The notes beneath the pieces were generated by a model. The model was not told the DNA's origin. It did no database searches and saw only the letters and a list, made by a program, of their open reading frames with translations. The position numbers were made by a program, and so were the translations under genes. Of a DNA stretch of 64,000 nucleotides, positions 32,358 through 44,421 are shown piece after piece. Position 1 is the stretch's first letter. Each line of letters opens with the position of its first letter. The stretch is from Eucommia ulmoides (lineage: Eukaryota; Streptophyta; Magnoliopsida; Garryales; Eucommiaceae): NCBI GenBank assembly GCA_016647705.1, contig CM028328.1, positions 1,164,001 through 1,228,000 of the forward strand. The letters are read 5' to 3'.

Positions 32358-35274
32358 TACACCACATATATACACACACCACATATACACACACACACAT
32401 ATGCATCTTGTTCTCTCTGTAACTCTCGGTCTCTACTATGCAGACACAATCATTTGTCTATGTCATGGCCGAAGAAGATAGCCGTTACCTTGCATATGTA
32501 GAAGACATGTATGAAGACCGAAAGTGCCAAAGAAAGGTCAAAGTAAGGTGGTTTCACCACAATCGAGAAGTCAAAGGCGTTGTCTCCGTCAAAAACTCTC
32601 ACCCTAAAGAAGTCTTCATCACGCCCTACGCCCAAGTCATCAGTGCGGAGTGTGTGGATGGACCCGCCATTGTCTTAACAAGCGAGCACTACGAAAAATG
32701 CCTGACCGTTTTTCCCGATGACGTCCTGTCGAGAATACACATTTGCTTCAGACAATTCAAGAACAACCGCGTCAAGCCGTTCAAACTTAGCAAATTTAGA
32801 GGCTATTTCGACCAGCCTATTTTCTCGTGTTTTGGCCCCGATTTCTTTGAGGACGACGAAGTGTTTGGACATGATGATAATGTTAAACATGGAGCCAAAA
32901 GGAGCAGAACTTGTAGAGGGCGTCAGAACTCGGCAATTGAATCGTCGTATCAAAAATTGAAGGATCAACCTTGGAATAACGCCTCCACGCCTTTCAATGT
33001 TAATGAACGAGTAGAGATTTTGTGCTTAGATAGTGGTATTCGCGGGTGCTGGTTTAGGTGTACGTTGTTGCAGGTTTCTAAGAGACAGATTAAAGTTCAG
33101 TACGAAGATGTGAAGGATGAAGATGGATTTGGCAATCTTCAGGTATGATTGGAAAAAGCATTCAAATTTTCTCATATATTGCCTCCTATTTGGAATAAAA
33201 AAATTAATTTAAAAAATGGGTTCTTATTGAACAGTCCACGAAATTAAAAATTTTGTGCATGCATTCCACACGCAATAATAATTTTTTCAAAAACTCAAAG
33301 TTACTGCATGAAAATTACTGCTAATTCCATGTTTAAAAATTGAAGTGATTTTCATGTAGTGCAATAACTTTGGGTTAATTATTGGATTTTTTAAAAGGTT
33401 ATTATAACGAGTAGATTGGGTGAATATTGGGTTCGCGAAATTTGGAGCGCATGGCAGCAAACCCTGTAAAATAAGTTAATTTTTGGGTTTATTGCCCTTT
33501 ATCCCTTGTACTTTGATTTTGTTTCAGTTTTAAAACCTACACTTTATCCCCATTCCACTTATAATAATTTGGAAAACTAACTTTTTTTTTTGTCTAACTT
33601 AACGGAATATGCTAAAAGAGCTAGAGTAGCTTTTATTCATTTTTTTTAGCTTTAAGTATTAAATTTAAATTAAAAAAATAGTTAATTCGTTGTATAATTT
33701 TTTTCCATAAAATGTGAGTTTCTCCTTTTGGTCAACAGTAGAAAAGGGGGGGGGGGTATGTAGATTTTTAAAGTGAAGGGGTCAAAATGAAGCAAGACCG
33801 AAGTACAAGGGGTAAAAAGCAATTAACCCAAATCAAAATTTTTGTATATGCAATCCCACGCGCAATAATAATTTTTTCAAATTTTCAAAAATTCAAATTT
33901 ATTGGATGATAATCATTTGCAAATTTGACGCGCTTACTAGGAAAACATAATATTATTGAAATTGAATTTGTTTCCTCATAATGACCTTTTTTTTTTCTTG
34001 CAATTTTTAGGAATGGATCCCGACTTTGAGACCTGCCCTACCTGACAAACTTGGGATGAGGTATTCAGGCAGGTCAACAATCCGGCCTGCCCAAGCTCGA
34101 GATCAAACCGATACTACATTTGAAATCGGAGCTCCGGTGGATGCGTGGTGGAGCGATGGCTGGTGGGAAGGGGTTGTAACCGCCATTGACAACTTTGCTA
34201 ACGAAACCCATCAAGTTTATATTCCAAGTATGTTTCTTCTTTCATATTCTAGTGTTCTTATTTTATATATTTTTGTTTAATTTTTTGAACAACTCGAGCG
34301 CTGTTTGGTAACTATTTTTAAGTACTTTTTAAAATATAAAAAAATAATTTAACAAAAATGGAATTTTATTTAAAAGCTTAAAAAAATCAAAAAACCAAAT
34401 GAGTGATGGTGTAGAATTAATATCTTGAGTAGTATGGCTATAAATGATCTGTTAATCCAAAAGGCAGGTACAACTATTTTTGCTTTTCAAAAAGTACTTA
34501 AAATCGTGTTTTTAATTTTTTTAAGTGCAAAACAAACGCTATTTTTAAAATTAAGTGCTTTTTTTTGCTAAAAAATGATACTGGATGGCGCCTTAATTGT
34601 TCGTCATTACCACTGCTTTAGTTGACTTCAACTATGATATCAAATAAAAAATTCAATATATAGTTGATGTCAGTTGGATGTATTCAGTCGAGTTGATATT
34701 AAATGATGCTTTCAAACTTATTTGAAAAACTACAAAAATAAACGGGAAAAAAAGGGGGATAAAAATTGCAGATTAGTTATTCCAAGGATAAATTTATAAT
34801 TTTGATTTTTTTTTTTTTTTAATATCAGGTGAAAACTTAATTTTGAATATGAACCGAGAAAACCTAAGGGTTTCAAGAGATTGGATGGGAGAACAATGGA
34901 TGGAAGTCAAAGCAAACCCTAGCATTCTCTCATCCATATCCTCAACTAATCTCAAGGAGACCAAATTCGATGTTTTTCCAAATTCACCCGTTGAAGTTTC
35001 AATCGATAATAAAACTTCACCGATCTGCCCCAAAGAAGAAAAACTCGAATCCGCTCATTTAGAACCATCATATGGCACCGAGCACGAGGATATCGATGAA
35101 AAACCGCAATCGAAAGAAGAAAATCATGGCAATGACATCAATCTTGAAAAAGCAGAGGTGGTTTCTTATGGAAATGGCGGTGATTGTGATGATGACAAAA
35201 CGGGTGATAATGGCGGTGTTAAGGAGTTGGACACTCATGTTCTCCAAGAAGAACTCATCGAAGTGGCGGCATAA
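29818..35274 (+). CDS. BAH and Agenet (Tudor-like) domain protein
   Basis: Predicted nuclear chromatin reader. Exons 29818-30097, 31767-31831, 31957-32079, 32444-33142, 34011-34227 and 34829-35274 join in frame to 609 aa. Residues 1-95 (MASTHCFVEWKEQFVSKERG...) form a plant-specific N-terminal region. A BAH domain follows at about 150-290 (TQSFVYVMAEEDSRYLAYVEDMYED and KVKVRWFHH blocks). Two Agenet modules lie at about 345-475 (VNERVEILCLDSGIRGCWFRCTLL and IGAPVDAWWSDGWWEGVV). The acidic C-terminal tail looks disordered. This matches the plant BAH-plus-Agenet family (for example At1g68580). BAH modules bind nucleosomes or methylated H3 tails and Agenet modules bind methylated histones; the exact ligand here is unknown. 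Intron 1 (1.7 kb) is almost entirely a tandem repeat. Confidence 0.92.
30366..31735. repeat. Intron 1 tandem repeat, about 12 units of about 115 bp
   Basis: Each unit has AAGGTAGTGTTTGGTTACA, a TTCATTTCTAATTCCAATTC block, AATCTCCAATTCTTTGC, CCAAATGCTACCTAAAGG and TTTAATTTTGGGTAGTG. CTACCTAAAGG-type marks recur at about 30427, 30547, 30656, 30772, 30888, 30988, 31106, 31225, 31340, 31450, 31626 and 31710. Two variants (CAAACGCTACC and CAAATGCTACC) largely alternate. Confidence 0.9.
32287..32400. repeat. CT/TA/CA compound microsatellite in intron 3
   Basis: A CT run (about 32287-32320) passes into a TA run and then ACACAC repeats just upstream of the exon 4 acceptor of the BAH/Agenet gene. The pyrimidine run could serve as or compete with the acceptor's polypyrimidine tract. 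Confidence 0.85.
33228..33480. mobile_element. MITE family C copy in intron 4 of the BAH/Agenet gene
   Basis: Starts GAACAGTCCACGAAATTAAA and carries CACGCAATAATAATTTTTTC, as in the best copy at 15817. A second piece at about 33838-33930 follows beyond the next element. Confidence 0.6.
33485..33832. mobile_element. Foldback MITE with GGGTTTATTGCCCTTTATCCC ends
   Basis: Ends TTTATCCCTTGTACTTTG and GAAGTACAAGGGGTAAAAAGC are inverted relatives, and the arms carry TTTTGTTTCAGTTTT and its inverse AAAATGAAGCAAGACC. It sits in intron 4. Partial relatives are at 15657 and 25930. Confidence 0.65.
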
Positions 35275-36000
35275 CAACATTTGATGATCAAACGGTACGT
35301 ATTTCTCACACGTGCTCTTAAAATTAATTGCTAGTATAAATGAGAATTTTTAAGTAGAATAATTTTTTAGGGTTTTTCTTTGTAAATAAGTCGTGCGATG
35401 AAAGTTATAATATGCATCATTTTGTTCGACTACGCAAAGAGGACTTCTTTTTAGGTGTACAGCATGAAAAAAAAATTAGAAAAATTTGATTGTAAGTCTT
35501 TAACTGATTGTTGAGGGTGAGCCTTGGGTACAATGGCTGGCCCTCCCCAAACCCCACAATGGCGGGAGTCTTTGTGATCTGGGTTGTCCTTTGTTTAACT
35601 GATTGCTGAAGGTGAGAGATATGGTGGAGATACTCCGTGTCGTCGAAATATTTCGATATCTCCCTGTTTGCAGTGGCTGTTGTGACTTGAAAATTCACTT
35701 TTAGTACTAGAATGTATATTGTTGATTAATGAATTAACTCTGTTCTTGCCTTTTGTTCTGGAAATTTTGTTCTGGAAATTGTGTTCATCATTTGCATTTT
35801 CATGATCATGAACATGAGAAGAGTCCATTTTTAAGCATATGCTCTGTCATTTGCATTTTCATGATCATGAACATGAGAAGAGTCCATTTTTAAGCATATG
35901 CTCTGTTATTGTTGATTAATAAATTCACTCTGTTGTTAATGGCTTTTGTACTGGGAATTAGGGTTTTCACACTTTGTACCCCTGAAGTTTTACACGATGT
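35275..36000. other. BAH/Agenet 3' flank: SINE remnant and 62-bp duplication
   Basis: At about 35513-35597 a degenerate Au-type SINE tail (GGGTACAATGGCTGG, CCCCACAATGGCGGGAGTC) is visible. At about 35783-35906 a 62-base block containing TTTGCATTTTCATGATCATG is tandemly duplicated. No gene. Confidence 0.6.
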
Positions 36001-36690
36001 TCTTGCGTTTAGTAAACACGTTTCTGTTCCCAAAATTTTGGGAGTAATTTGAGAATATTTTCTGAATTTCTTAAGAATCTGAGAAACAAAAAATGTTGAT
36101 TTCTATTCACTCCCACGAAACTGTTCCCACTACTATCCCGTTGGCCACCGTCTCCCACCAACCACCACTACCATACAATAAAAAAAAATGACAAGTGTTA
36201 CAACCAAATGTGTTTCTTGATTTTGTTCTCATAAATTAAATAAACAATTTCAGGACAATGGTTCTTACCAATCGTGTTTCTATTTCTGAAATACTCCAGA
36301 ACAGAAACATAATTCTCTCATCCTATTCCATCTCAATTTATTGGAAGTAGAAACAGAATAGCAAAAACACTAACCCAACCCCACCTTAATCATCATTATT
36401 GTTCAAGTCACCAACTCCATTATAATTTTGGACGTTCCACATGCACTTAATTGATTTTAAAAGGTTTTGTTAGCAATTCCAGCTTCCTCCTTCAGTCCCT
36501 ACAATTGGCCGTTTGTCCTCCGAAATTGTGATGAAGTTATTGATTTAGATTGAAATCGGATGATTACGGAACTTCACGGTATTATGTGTTGAAATTGCAA
36601 CGATGGGGACAAAAGTGTAGTGGTGGTCAAACTTCATGGGGGCAAAGTGTCAAATTGCAACTATGGTATGGTCATCATTTGCAAACAGAG
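36001..36690. mobile_element. MITE family B copy (36001-36392) and family D piece (36440-36670)
   Basis: The first part shares CAAAATTTTGGGAGTAATTTG, TATTCACTCCCACGAAACT, CTCATAAATTAAATAAAC and GAAATACTCCAGAAC with family B at 45.4 and 47.1 kb, ending CACTAACCCAACCCCACC. The second part ends GGGGGCAAAGTGTCAAATTG like family D. Together they fill the 3' flank of the pectinesterase gene. Confidence 0.6.
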
Positions 36691-39600
36691 TTACAGCCTT
36701 AGCCATTGATCTCCATCAATGAAACTTATGGCAAGAAATTGCCTCACTTCTTCATACTCAAAAGACTTGGACCAAGCTGCTCTGTTTCTTCTATTTGCTC
36801 CTCTGCCTCTGCACTTGTATTCCCCGAAAAATGCGGTCCTGCACGAAGCGAAAGTACGACAAAAATTTATTTATTTATTTTTCGTGATTTTTTTTTTTTT
36901 TTTTTTGTATTTTGATTACGAAAAAAAGTGTTTTTTTTCTGTATTTTTTTTTTGGAAAAAAGAAAAGTGAAGTTTTGTTCCCCTGATTTTCTTTATTTTG
37001 ATTGTGAAAAAGTGAGATTTTTTCTTTTTTTTTTTCTCTGTATTTTGAATGCGAGAAAGTGATTTTTACGGTGATTTTTGTATTTTGATTGCGAAAAAGT
37101 GAGTTTTTTGGGGAAATTTTTGTGTTTGATTACCAAAAAGTGAGTTTTTTTTGGGTGATTGTTGTATTTTGATGGTGAAAAATGAGATTTTTTTGTGTTT
37201 TGATTAAGAAAAAAATATTTTCTTTGTGGGTTTTGGTTTTTGATTGTGAAAAAACATTTTTTTGTGTGATTTTTGTATTTTAAATTCCAGAAAGTTTGAT
37301 TTTTCCTGTGTTTTTTTGTATTTCAAATGCGAAAAAATGTTTGTTGTTTTTTTTTTTTAAATTTTTGTGTTGTGATTGCGAAAGATTAGAGATTTGTACT
37401 TTTGCCTCGACGGGTTGTTCCAATCGCTCCATCCTTCTGGAGTTATGATATTGTCGAAGTTGCAAAACGAATAGACTATGCGCGAATACTCCCCCCACGC
37501 TCTTCCCAAATACACATTTCCGGTCCCATATATCGTGCAATTTACAAAAGAGAACCCAGTTTCATCCCGTTCTGAATCCCGGTGATGAGCCGCTATTGCT
37601 CCATATTGTTCCGCCCTCGAATGAAGAACACAATCCTAACATTCAAAAATTAGAACACGTTACAATCAAATTATTATTGCCGAATGTATTGATCCAACCA
37701 ACGTAGTTAACAAAACGGGTGAAGTGTTTTATTTCGATTCTCGAATTAAGTCGTTGGGTTGGTTGAGTGGGAAGAGTGGTGTAGAAAAAGTTGTACAAAA
37801 TCAATCTTAGCCATTCATCTTTTAAACTTAAATCGAAACTGTTAAAATATATTTTATTAATAGATAGATTATAACGGGTAAATTGCGTACCCCTCTATTT
37901 TAGTTAATTATCACTTTACTCACCTCCATTTCAAAAATTACATTTTACGTATTTGATTTTTTTTTTTATTTTTTTTCCCTATATAAATTAACGGAATATA
38001 CTTAAATATAGAAGAAATTGCCTCTTTTAAAATTTTATTATTTAAAGATATTTATAATAAAAAAATCAAAATTATAATAAACGAACAATTTTATCTATTT
38101 AATCTAAAATTTGGATGAAAAATTTAACTCTGTACATTTGTTAGCATATTTCATTAATTTAAACAGAAAAAAATTAGTCGCACTTTATTCAAAAGTAAAA
38201 GTAGGTAAAAGATAATTTTTTGAAGTAGAAGAGGTGAAGTGATAATTAGACAAAGTAGAACGGTAAATGGAAATTTACCGTATATATATATATATATATA
38301 TGTATATATAGGGTATGTATACCTTATAGAGTGACCTTGATTTGCCAAAAATGAAGTCCACAGAGCCTTGAATGTAGCATTGGTAAAAATAGTGAGAGCC
38401 CTTATCATCCAAAAGGGTGTCTTGTGAACCTATAATTCTTACTCTATACAACAAGGCCTTGTCTCCTCCTATTCTCAATGCTACTGCTTGCATGCCTTGC
38501 CCTCCGGCTACCGCCACCACAGAGTTCTATACAAGTGGTACCAAGTGATTAGCAGTAATAATTACATTTTCTACCCCGTTTCGGCAAATTTCGATTCATG
38601 GTTTTGTTTGGTTTGTAATTGTAAAATTGTTTTTTTTTCTTTTTGAAATCGGTTGACGAGAGTTTCTTGCTTTTGTTTTGGGTGTATGTGTGGATGCTGA
38701 AATTTGTTAAATTGTATATTTGGTCTTTTAAGTTTCACGTTTGTTTTAATCTTGCAAAGTTGAAAACGATGTTAATGATTTTGGATGAAAAACGGGTTGT
38801 GCTCAGTATGTGGTCTTCTAATGAGGATATTTATGTCATTTGATAACTACACTAAATCTAAGGTATTTTTCACTATGAACGATTCGTTGCTAATGATGTT
38901 GGAAGGAAAAAGAATCATGTATTTTCGTGATTTGATCACTACACTAAACCTAAGGCATTTTTCACTAAGAACGATTCGTTGTTAATGATTTTGGATGAAA
39001 AATAGGTTGTGCTCGGTACATAGTCTTTTAATAGCAATATTTTCGTCATTTAATCACTACGCTAAACCTTGAAATCTATGTCATTTTTCACTAAGAACGA
39101 TTTGTTATAATGATTTTGGATGGAAAATAGGTTGTGTTCAACACGTGGCCTTCTAATGAGGATATTTTTGTCATTTGATCGCTACACTTAACCTAAGTCG
39201 TTTTTCACTAAAAACGATTCAGATTTCTCATTAAAAGATCACGTACTGAACACAACTCATTTTTCGTCTAAAATCGTCAATAGCGTTTTCAATTTTGCGT
39301 GATTGAAATAAATGCAGAACTCGAGTTTCTCTGGGTTGATGTGTAAGTTTTTAAAGTAGAAGGATTAAAGCAAAACGAAAACATAAGAGGATAAAAAACA
39401 ATATTAGATTGTTTGAAATCGATAATTTAGGTGCAAAATCAAAATCATGAATAATAGGGGGGGTGGAAAGTGTAATTAGGATTACTACCTGAAAAGTGAC
39501 GGCGGTTGCGCAGAAGTAATCTGAATCGACGGCGACGGAGGGCGATCCATATGTACCCAATTCATGACCGTTTTCATCTTCATCGGACGCCTTGTTGTTC

Positions 39601-41237
39601 CACGTAATCACCGTCTCCGATGCCTGGTTTTCTTTTCCGATAAATGAAATGTATGGCTTTGATGATGGTATATATACTTTCTCTCTGCAATTTTTTTGGT
39701 GTTAGAGAGAGAGAGCATATACATACATATATATATAGAGAGAGAGAGAGAGAGCATGAGTATAAATCACTGTTGGCTTTATCCCACGTCGCGGGATGTA
39801 GACAGTAGAAAGGGTTGGTGGTCGGTCAGGTTATAACAAATCTGACTCAACAATCACATATAGAAAGACTAGTCGAGAGTTAGCCGATATGGAAAGAATA
39901 ATCGAGAGTTAGCCGATTGAAAGCCCGATGCTTGATGGAGAGATTGTAAGGTTTGTCGTACGTCGGATATGAAAGGGACTTGTGATTTGATTATAAATGT
40001 AAAGAAAAAATTTCACCTCGTGAATTAGTTTTTGGCGTCAAGAGATCAAGACCGCCCTCCAATCATGAAAAATTAACCCCTGTTTTGGCCCAAAGATTTA
40101 TGAGGAATGTAAATTTCAAAGCATACACAAATATATATAGACAGAGAGAGGAGAGTGAGAGAGCGTGACCATAAATCACTGTTGGTTTTATCCCACGTCG
40201 CGGATGTAGACAGTAGAAGGAGTTGGTGGTCAGCTTATAAGTGGGAGAAATCTCTGTTCATGAGTTGGAGTCGGGTGACAACAAATATGACCCAACAGTA
40301 ACAAATGGAAAGACTGGTCGAGAGTTAGCCGATCCAAGATCCGATTTGTGATGGAGAGATTGTAAGATTTGTCGTACATCGGATATGGAAGAGAGAATGT
40401 AAGAAAAAATTTCACCTCATGAATTAGTTTTTGGGTTCAAGAAATCAAGACCGCCCTACAATCATGAATAATTAAGCCCCTGTTTTGGCCAAAAGATTTA
40501 CTAAGGAATGTAAATTTCAAAGCATACACACATATATAGAGAGAGAGCATAAATCAAAGCAATATATATAGATATAGAGAGAAAGAGAGAGGAGAGAGAG
40601 CATGAGCATAAATTACAGTATACTTGAGCATAAATATATATATATACAGCATGAACATAAATCACTATTGGGTTGGAAGGAGTTGGTGGTCAGCGGGGAA
40701 ATGTTAATTTTTGGAGTTAAGAAAAATCTAAAACGATCGTTAAATTGATATCAGAGTTCAAGTGACAACAATTTTGTTCCAATAACCACAAATTGAGAAA
40801 CGGATCTAGGGTTGGCCGATGTATGGGAAAAAGTTTTAGGTTTATCCCCAAGAAACGGATTGATGGTCAGATTATAAATATGAGAAAAAGTCTTTAACTC
40901 GTGTACTAGTTCTTGAGTCGAGGCCCAAGACCATCCCACAATCACGGTATACTTGATACATGAAAAATTAAGCCCTTTGAGAGAGAGATATAGAGAGAGA
41001 AATTTGAATCTAAATTCTCTCCAAATCTCTTAGAGAGAGAGCGGGGAAGTAGAATTTGAGCTCTGTTTTTCAAAATTCACAAATACAAACCCATAAACTC
41101 CTGTAAGAATGTAAACTATTCCTTAAAGCCCTTTTAGAGAGAGAGAGGGAGAGAATTTCTAGAGAGAGAGAGGAAACCAACATGTAAATTCCAGGAAGAA
41201 TGTAAATTATTCCTCAAAAGCTCTTTTAGAGAGAGAA

Positions 41238-41296
<59 letters not shown>

Positions 41297-41708
41297 ACCA
41301 ACCTGTAAATTCCAGTAAGAACGTAAACTATTCCTCAAAATCTCTTTTAAAGAGAGAGATAGATGTATACAGATATATATATATATATACACATATACAC
41401 ATATAGAGAGAGAGAGAGGAAACCAACCTGTAAATTCCGGGAAGAATGTAAATTTTGACCCTCGCCGAATTATACAGGGGAACCATATCAACCGCACCCT
41501 GTACTGTAACAGAATCACCCTTTCCACTCCAATCAACCACTATAACTCTACTCCGATTCCCTTCCTCCGCGATAACCAACCTCTCACTCTGTTCATCAAC
41601 CCTCACATCCTCCCAACTTATAAAACCTCTCCCTCCAAAACCCACTTCAAAATCACCCAAAAACACCCACAAAACAGCCAAAATCACCCCGGAAAACTTG
41701 ATTTTCAT
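36691..41708 (-). CDS. Pectin methylesterase (pectinesterase, no PRO domain)
   Basis: Cell-wall enzyme that removes methyl groups from homogalacturonan. Exons 41708-41428, 39684-39489, 38526-38323, 37635-37400 and 36838-36691 join in frame to 354 aa. A signal peptide ([16 protein letters not shown]) leads to FISWEDVRV, then [11 protein letters not shown] and [17 protein letters not shown]. Catalytic motifs are present: [25 protein letters not shown] (first catalytic Asp), [12 protein letters not shown] (second catalytic Asp) and [13 protein letters not shown] (substrate Arg, Trp), with GWSDW and a QWLRL end. It lacks the N-terminal inhibitor-like PRO region, which puts it in the short PME group (QRT1-like by remembered sequence; the exact orthologue is uncertain). 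Introns 1, 2 and 4 are loaded with microsatellites, tandem repeats and a MITE. Confidence 0.93.
36855..37380. repeat. Intronic T-rich minisatellite in pectinesterase intron 4
   Basis: About ten degenerate units of 40-50 bases built on TTTTGTATTTTGATTGCGAA and AAAGTGAGTTTTTT fill the intron between 36839 and 37399. Confidence 0.75.
38685..39345. mobile_element. MITE family A, copy 6, with a triplicated core, in pectinesterase intron 2
   Basis: Left arm AATTTGTTAAATTGTATATT, then AATGATTTTGGATGAAAAA with TTGTGCTCRGTAYRTRGTCTT and CACTACACTAAAYCTAAG repeated about three to four times (near 38775, 38905, 38975 and 39110). The normal right arm CAATTTTGCGTGATTGAAAT follows. The other copies carry this core once. 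Confidence 0.75.
39700..40980. repeat. Tandem repeat of about 400 bp in pectinesterase intron 1
   Basis: ATAAATCACTGTTGG, TTTATCCCACGTCGCGG, GTCGAGAGTTAGCCGAT, TTTCACCTCRTGAATTAGTT and AGACCGCCCT recur in the same order from about 39756 and 40167, with a weaker third copy from about 40640. Units are separated by GA and TA microsatellites. Confidence 0.8.
41080..41460. repeat. Tandem copies of the exon 1 end and 5' splice site
   Basis: The plus-strand block CCAACCTGTAAATTCC plus GAATGTAAA spans the true exon 1/intron 1 junction (41428/41427). It recurs near 41303 and 41183 and, more degenerate, near 41095, each followed by ATTCCTCAAAAKCTCTTTTA and GA/TA runs. On the minus strand these are successive copies of TACAG|GTTGG-type donors about 120 bases apart. 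Confidence 0.85.
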
Positions 41709-42179
41709 CTCAATTCCTCAGCTATCCGTGATGGGTTTTCTCTGAAATGGCGTGGAGTTTGAAGAACAGGGGATTTACAGAATGGGCTAAAGCATGAAAT
41801 CAATACATACGTGTATATATATATAGAGAGAGAGAGAGAGGGTGAAGAAATCAAACGTTTGAAAAGAGGGGTTTATGCAGACGTTAGCAGGAGAATGGGA
41901 GATAGTGTGTGTGGGTTAATAATTAAGGAAGAACGCAAAGATGGGTTGATTCTTTTCTAGAGAGAGAGAGAGAGAAAGAAGGTTGGTTGAAGAGTGGTTA
42001 TGGAAGTCCAAGAGCTCTGCATAATTAAATTCAATGGAGAAGATGAAGTTAGAGAGAGAGAGAAAATCATATAGAACGTGGAGGAGAGAGAGGGGATTGA
42101 TCGTGGGGATGTTCTCGTGAATATTAAGGTAAGAGAATTATGAAACGATCCGTTTGAAGAAAACCGCGCCATGGAACAC

Positions 42180-42860
42180 GACTCCGATTATCCCGTGAAC
42201 ATCTTTCCTGTAATTTAATTTTTACAATAATTACATAATCAACCCCCATATTTTATCATACTCTACTTTTATATCCTTCTATTTTTTGGCCACTTGAATT
42301 TGGTCTTAACTTTCATTGATTTCATTAAAAAAAACGGAAGACCCAGTACATGCCCTGGTTAAATGTATCTAATTTGTGTATAAAATAATTGTTAGATGTA
42401 ACAAATATTACACAAGTATATATAATATAGTTACATGTAATTTGTAATCTGTAATTAATATTACACATATACATGTAATAAGTGTGAGCACATGCAGGAC
42501 TAATAAACAAACAAAAACAAATTTAAGAGACTAAATCAAAACTTATATTTTAAATGAGATTAATAATAGATTACACCTACTATGTGCAACTAATCACCGA
42601 TTATCTTAAACATGCAATGTTTTTAGTTCCCATTTTTAGAGGTTTTGACACTTTTTACCCCCGAAGATTTGATCATTATTTTAATTAGGTCGTTGTAATT
42701 TGAATTTGAATACGTTGAATTTTCGTACGAATCCCACTTCAGTACAAATTAATAACTCAATTATAATTTTGGATACCAAACCGTCAACTATTTTTAATGT
42801 GATATTGATGACCTTTTCATCATTTTCTTTTGCCTTTAGTTTTTTTTAATAAAAGAACAT

Positions 42861-42907
<47 letters not shown>

Positions 42908-44400
42908 GTTTGAGTATTTGGGCAGGATAGAGAAAGGAGATGACTGAAAATGCTCATATAGTCCCTTAAAAACAATCACATACAAGGCAAGTCAGTAAGT
43001 GACTATTTTATGTCCTAAATTGTAATAAGAATAATGACTTGAACTGTAGTGGGATGATTAAAATTTTAAAATATTAGGTTTTTTTGTCGTGGGCACCAAA
43101 TATTGGGGCCCAATATGCATTCAGCCCAATAAATTACTAGGTTTGATATGTGATCCATTTATATATATATATTTTATTTTTTATTTTTTATTTTTTTTTG
43201 CAATAGGTCCAAACTGTCATGTTCAAATAATGCATATGCTCTCTTATTGGTTTTTAACAGTGGACGATCGCGAAATTACGTTCAACAGTTCAATATTATT
43301 GATCAATTTTGTTTCTGAAAGTGAATTTTTTTTTATTTTTTTTTTCACATCTGATGAAAAAATAGAGATATTTTTGTCCAAAATAAATTTGATGGACTTG
43401 GTATAAAAAATCCAATTTTTTTTTAACCTTATGAACTAAAATTTTGAAACGATGGACGGTGGACAAAAAGACCCAATATATCATACGTTCAAATTGAAAC
43501 TACGGGGATCAAAGTAAAAAATTAATAAAACTTCTAATTTACAAAGTCTCTTCATTTCACCTCATCCATAACTAACTATTACATCATAGCACTCCCACTT
43601 CTTTTTCACCCCTCAAACACTTACTACAAAAAGATAAAAATAAAAATGTAACATAGCCACACTCCATGTGTGTTGAATGCAACTTTTGTTTGAATGTATG
43701 GGTGGAAATAGTCATCCACATTCCAAAAGTATTCATCTATATCAAATTAGATTAATTTTTGAAAGAAAATTTGATAAACAGTCCACAAACTTTAATTTTT
43801 TGTCCATACAGTCTACACGTTACAATAATTTTTCCAAAGTTTCAAAGTTATCGTACTACATAAAAAAAATATTGTAATTTTTTTATGTAAAATATTACAG
43901 TAACTTTTATAACGTGTAATGATTTAAGACTTTCGACAAAATTATTAAACTTTTCCAAAAAGGTATAAAATTTGAGAGATGACAAAAAAATCCTTTTTTT
44001 TTTTTTAATTATTTTGTGAAAAAAAATGTTCAATTTCACTAATTATATATTGTAATACAATTATTATTGCATAATCAACCCAAAAGAGAGTAAAAAAAAG
44101 AAAAAATAAAAAAATAAAAAAAAAATAATTCCCCTCATAATTTGACCGAATTGAAATTTACACTCCGATAATATTTTCGTTGACACTTATCCTTCATTGT
44201 TCTAACTTAATTAACAATGATCTGTGAAATGATAAATTTACTCTCATATCCAACCAGGCCCAGAGAAATGAAAAAAGGTTGAAAACAAAGAATGTATATT
44301 ATCCAACCTGACTCGAGGTAAACGCTTACAAAAATACCACAAGGGTATAAAGTACAATTCAGTCAAACTGCAAGGAGAAAAGTGCCATAAACCTTTAAAA
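42180..44400. other. Intergenic: MITE D, TA microsatellite, MITE C
   Basis: Between the start of the pectinesterase gene and the end of the NIFK-like gene. A family D foldback spans about 42640-43525 (TTTTGACACTTTTTACCCCC at the left, TTCAAATTGAAACTACGGGG at the right) with a TA run near 42870-42905 and an unidentified T-rich insert at about 43083-43490. MITE family C lies at about 43771-43990. No gene is seen. Confidence 0.55.
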
Positions 44401-44421
44401 AAAATACATCCAAGCCATGGC

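Noticed and set aside
32206-32481. ORFs of repeated Ser-Leu, Tyr-Ile and Thr-His
   Set aside because: Pure translation of the CT/TA/CA microsatellite in intron 3 of the BAH/Agenet gene.
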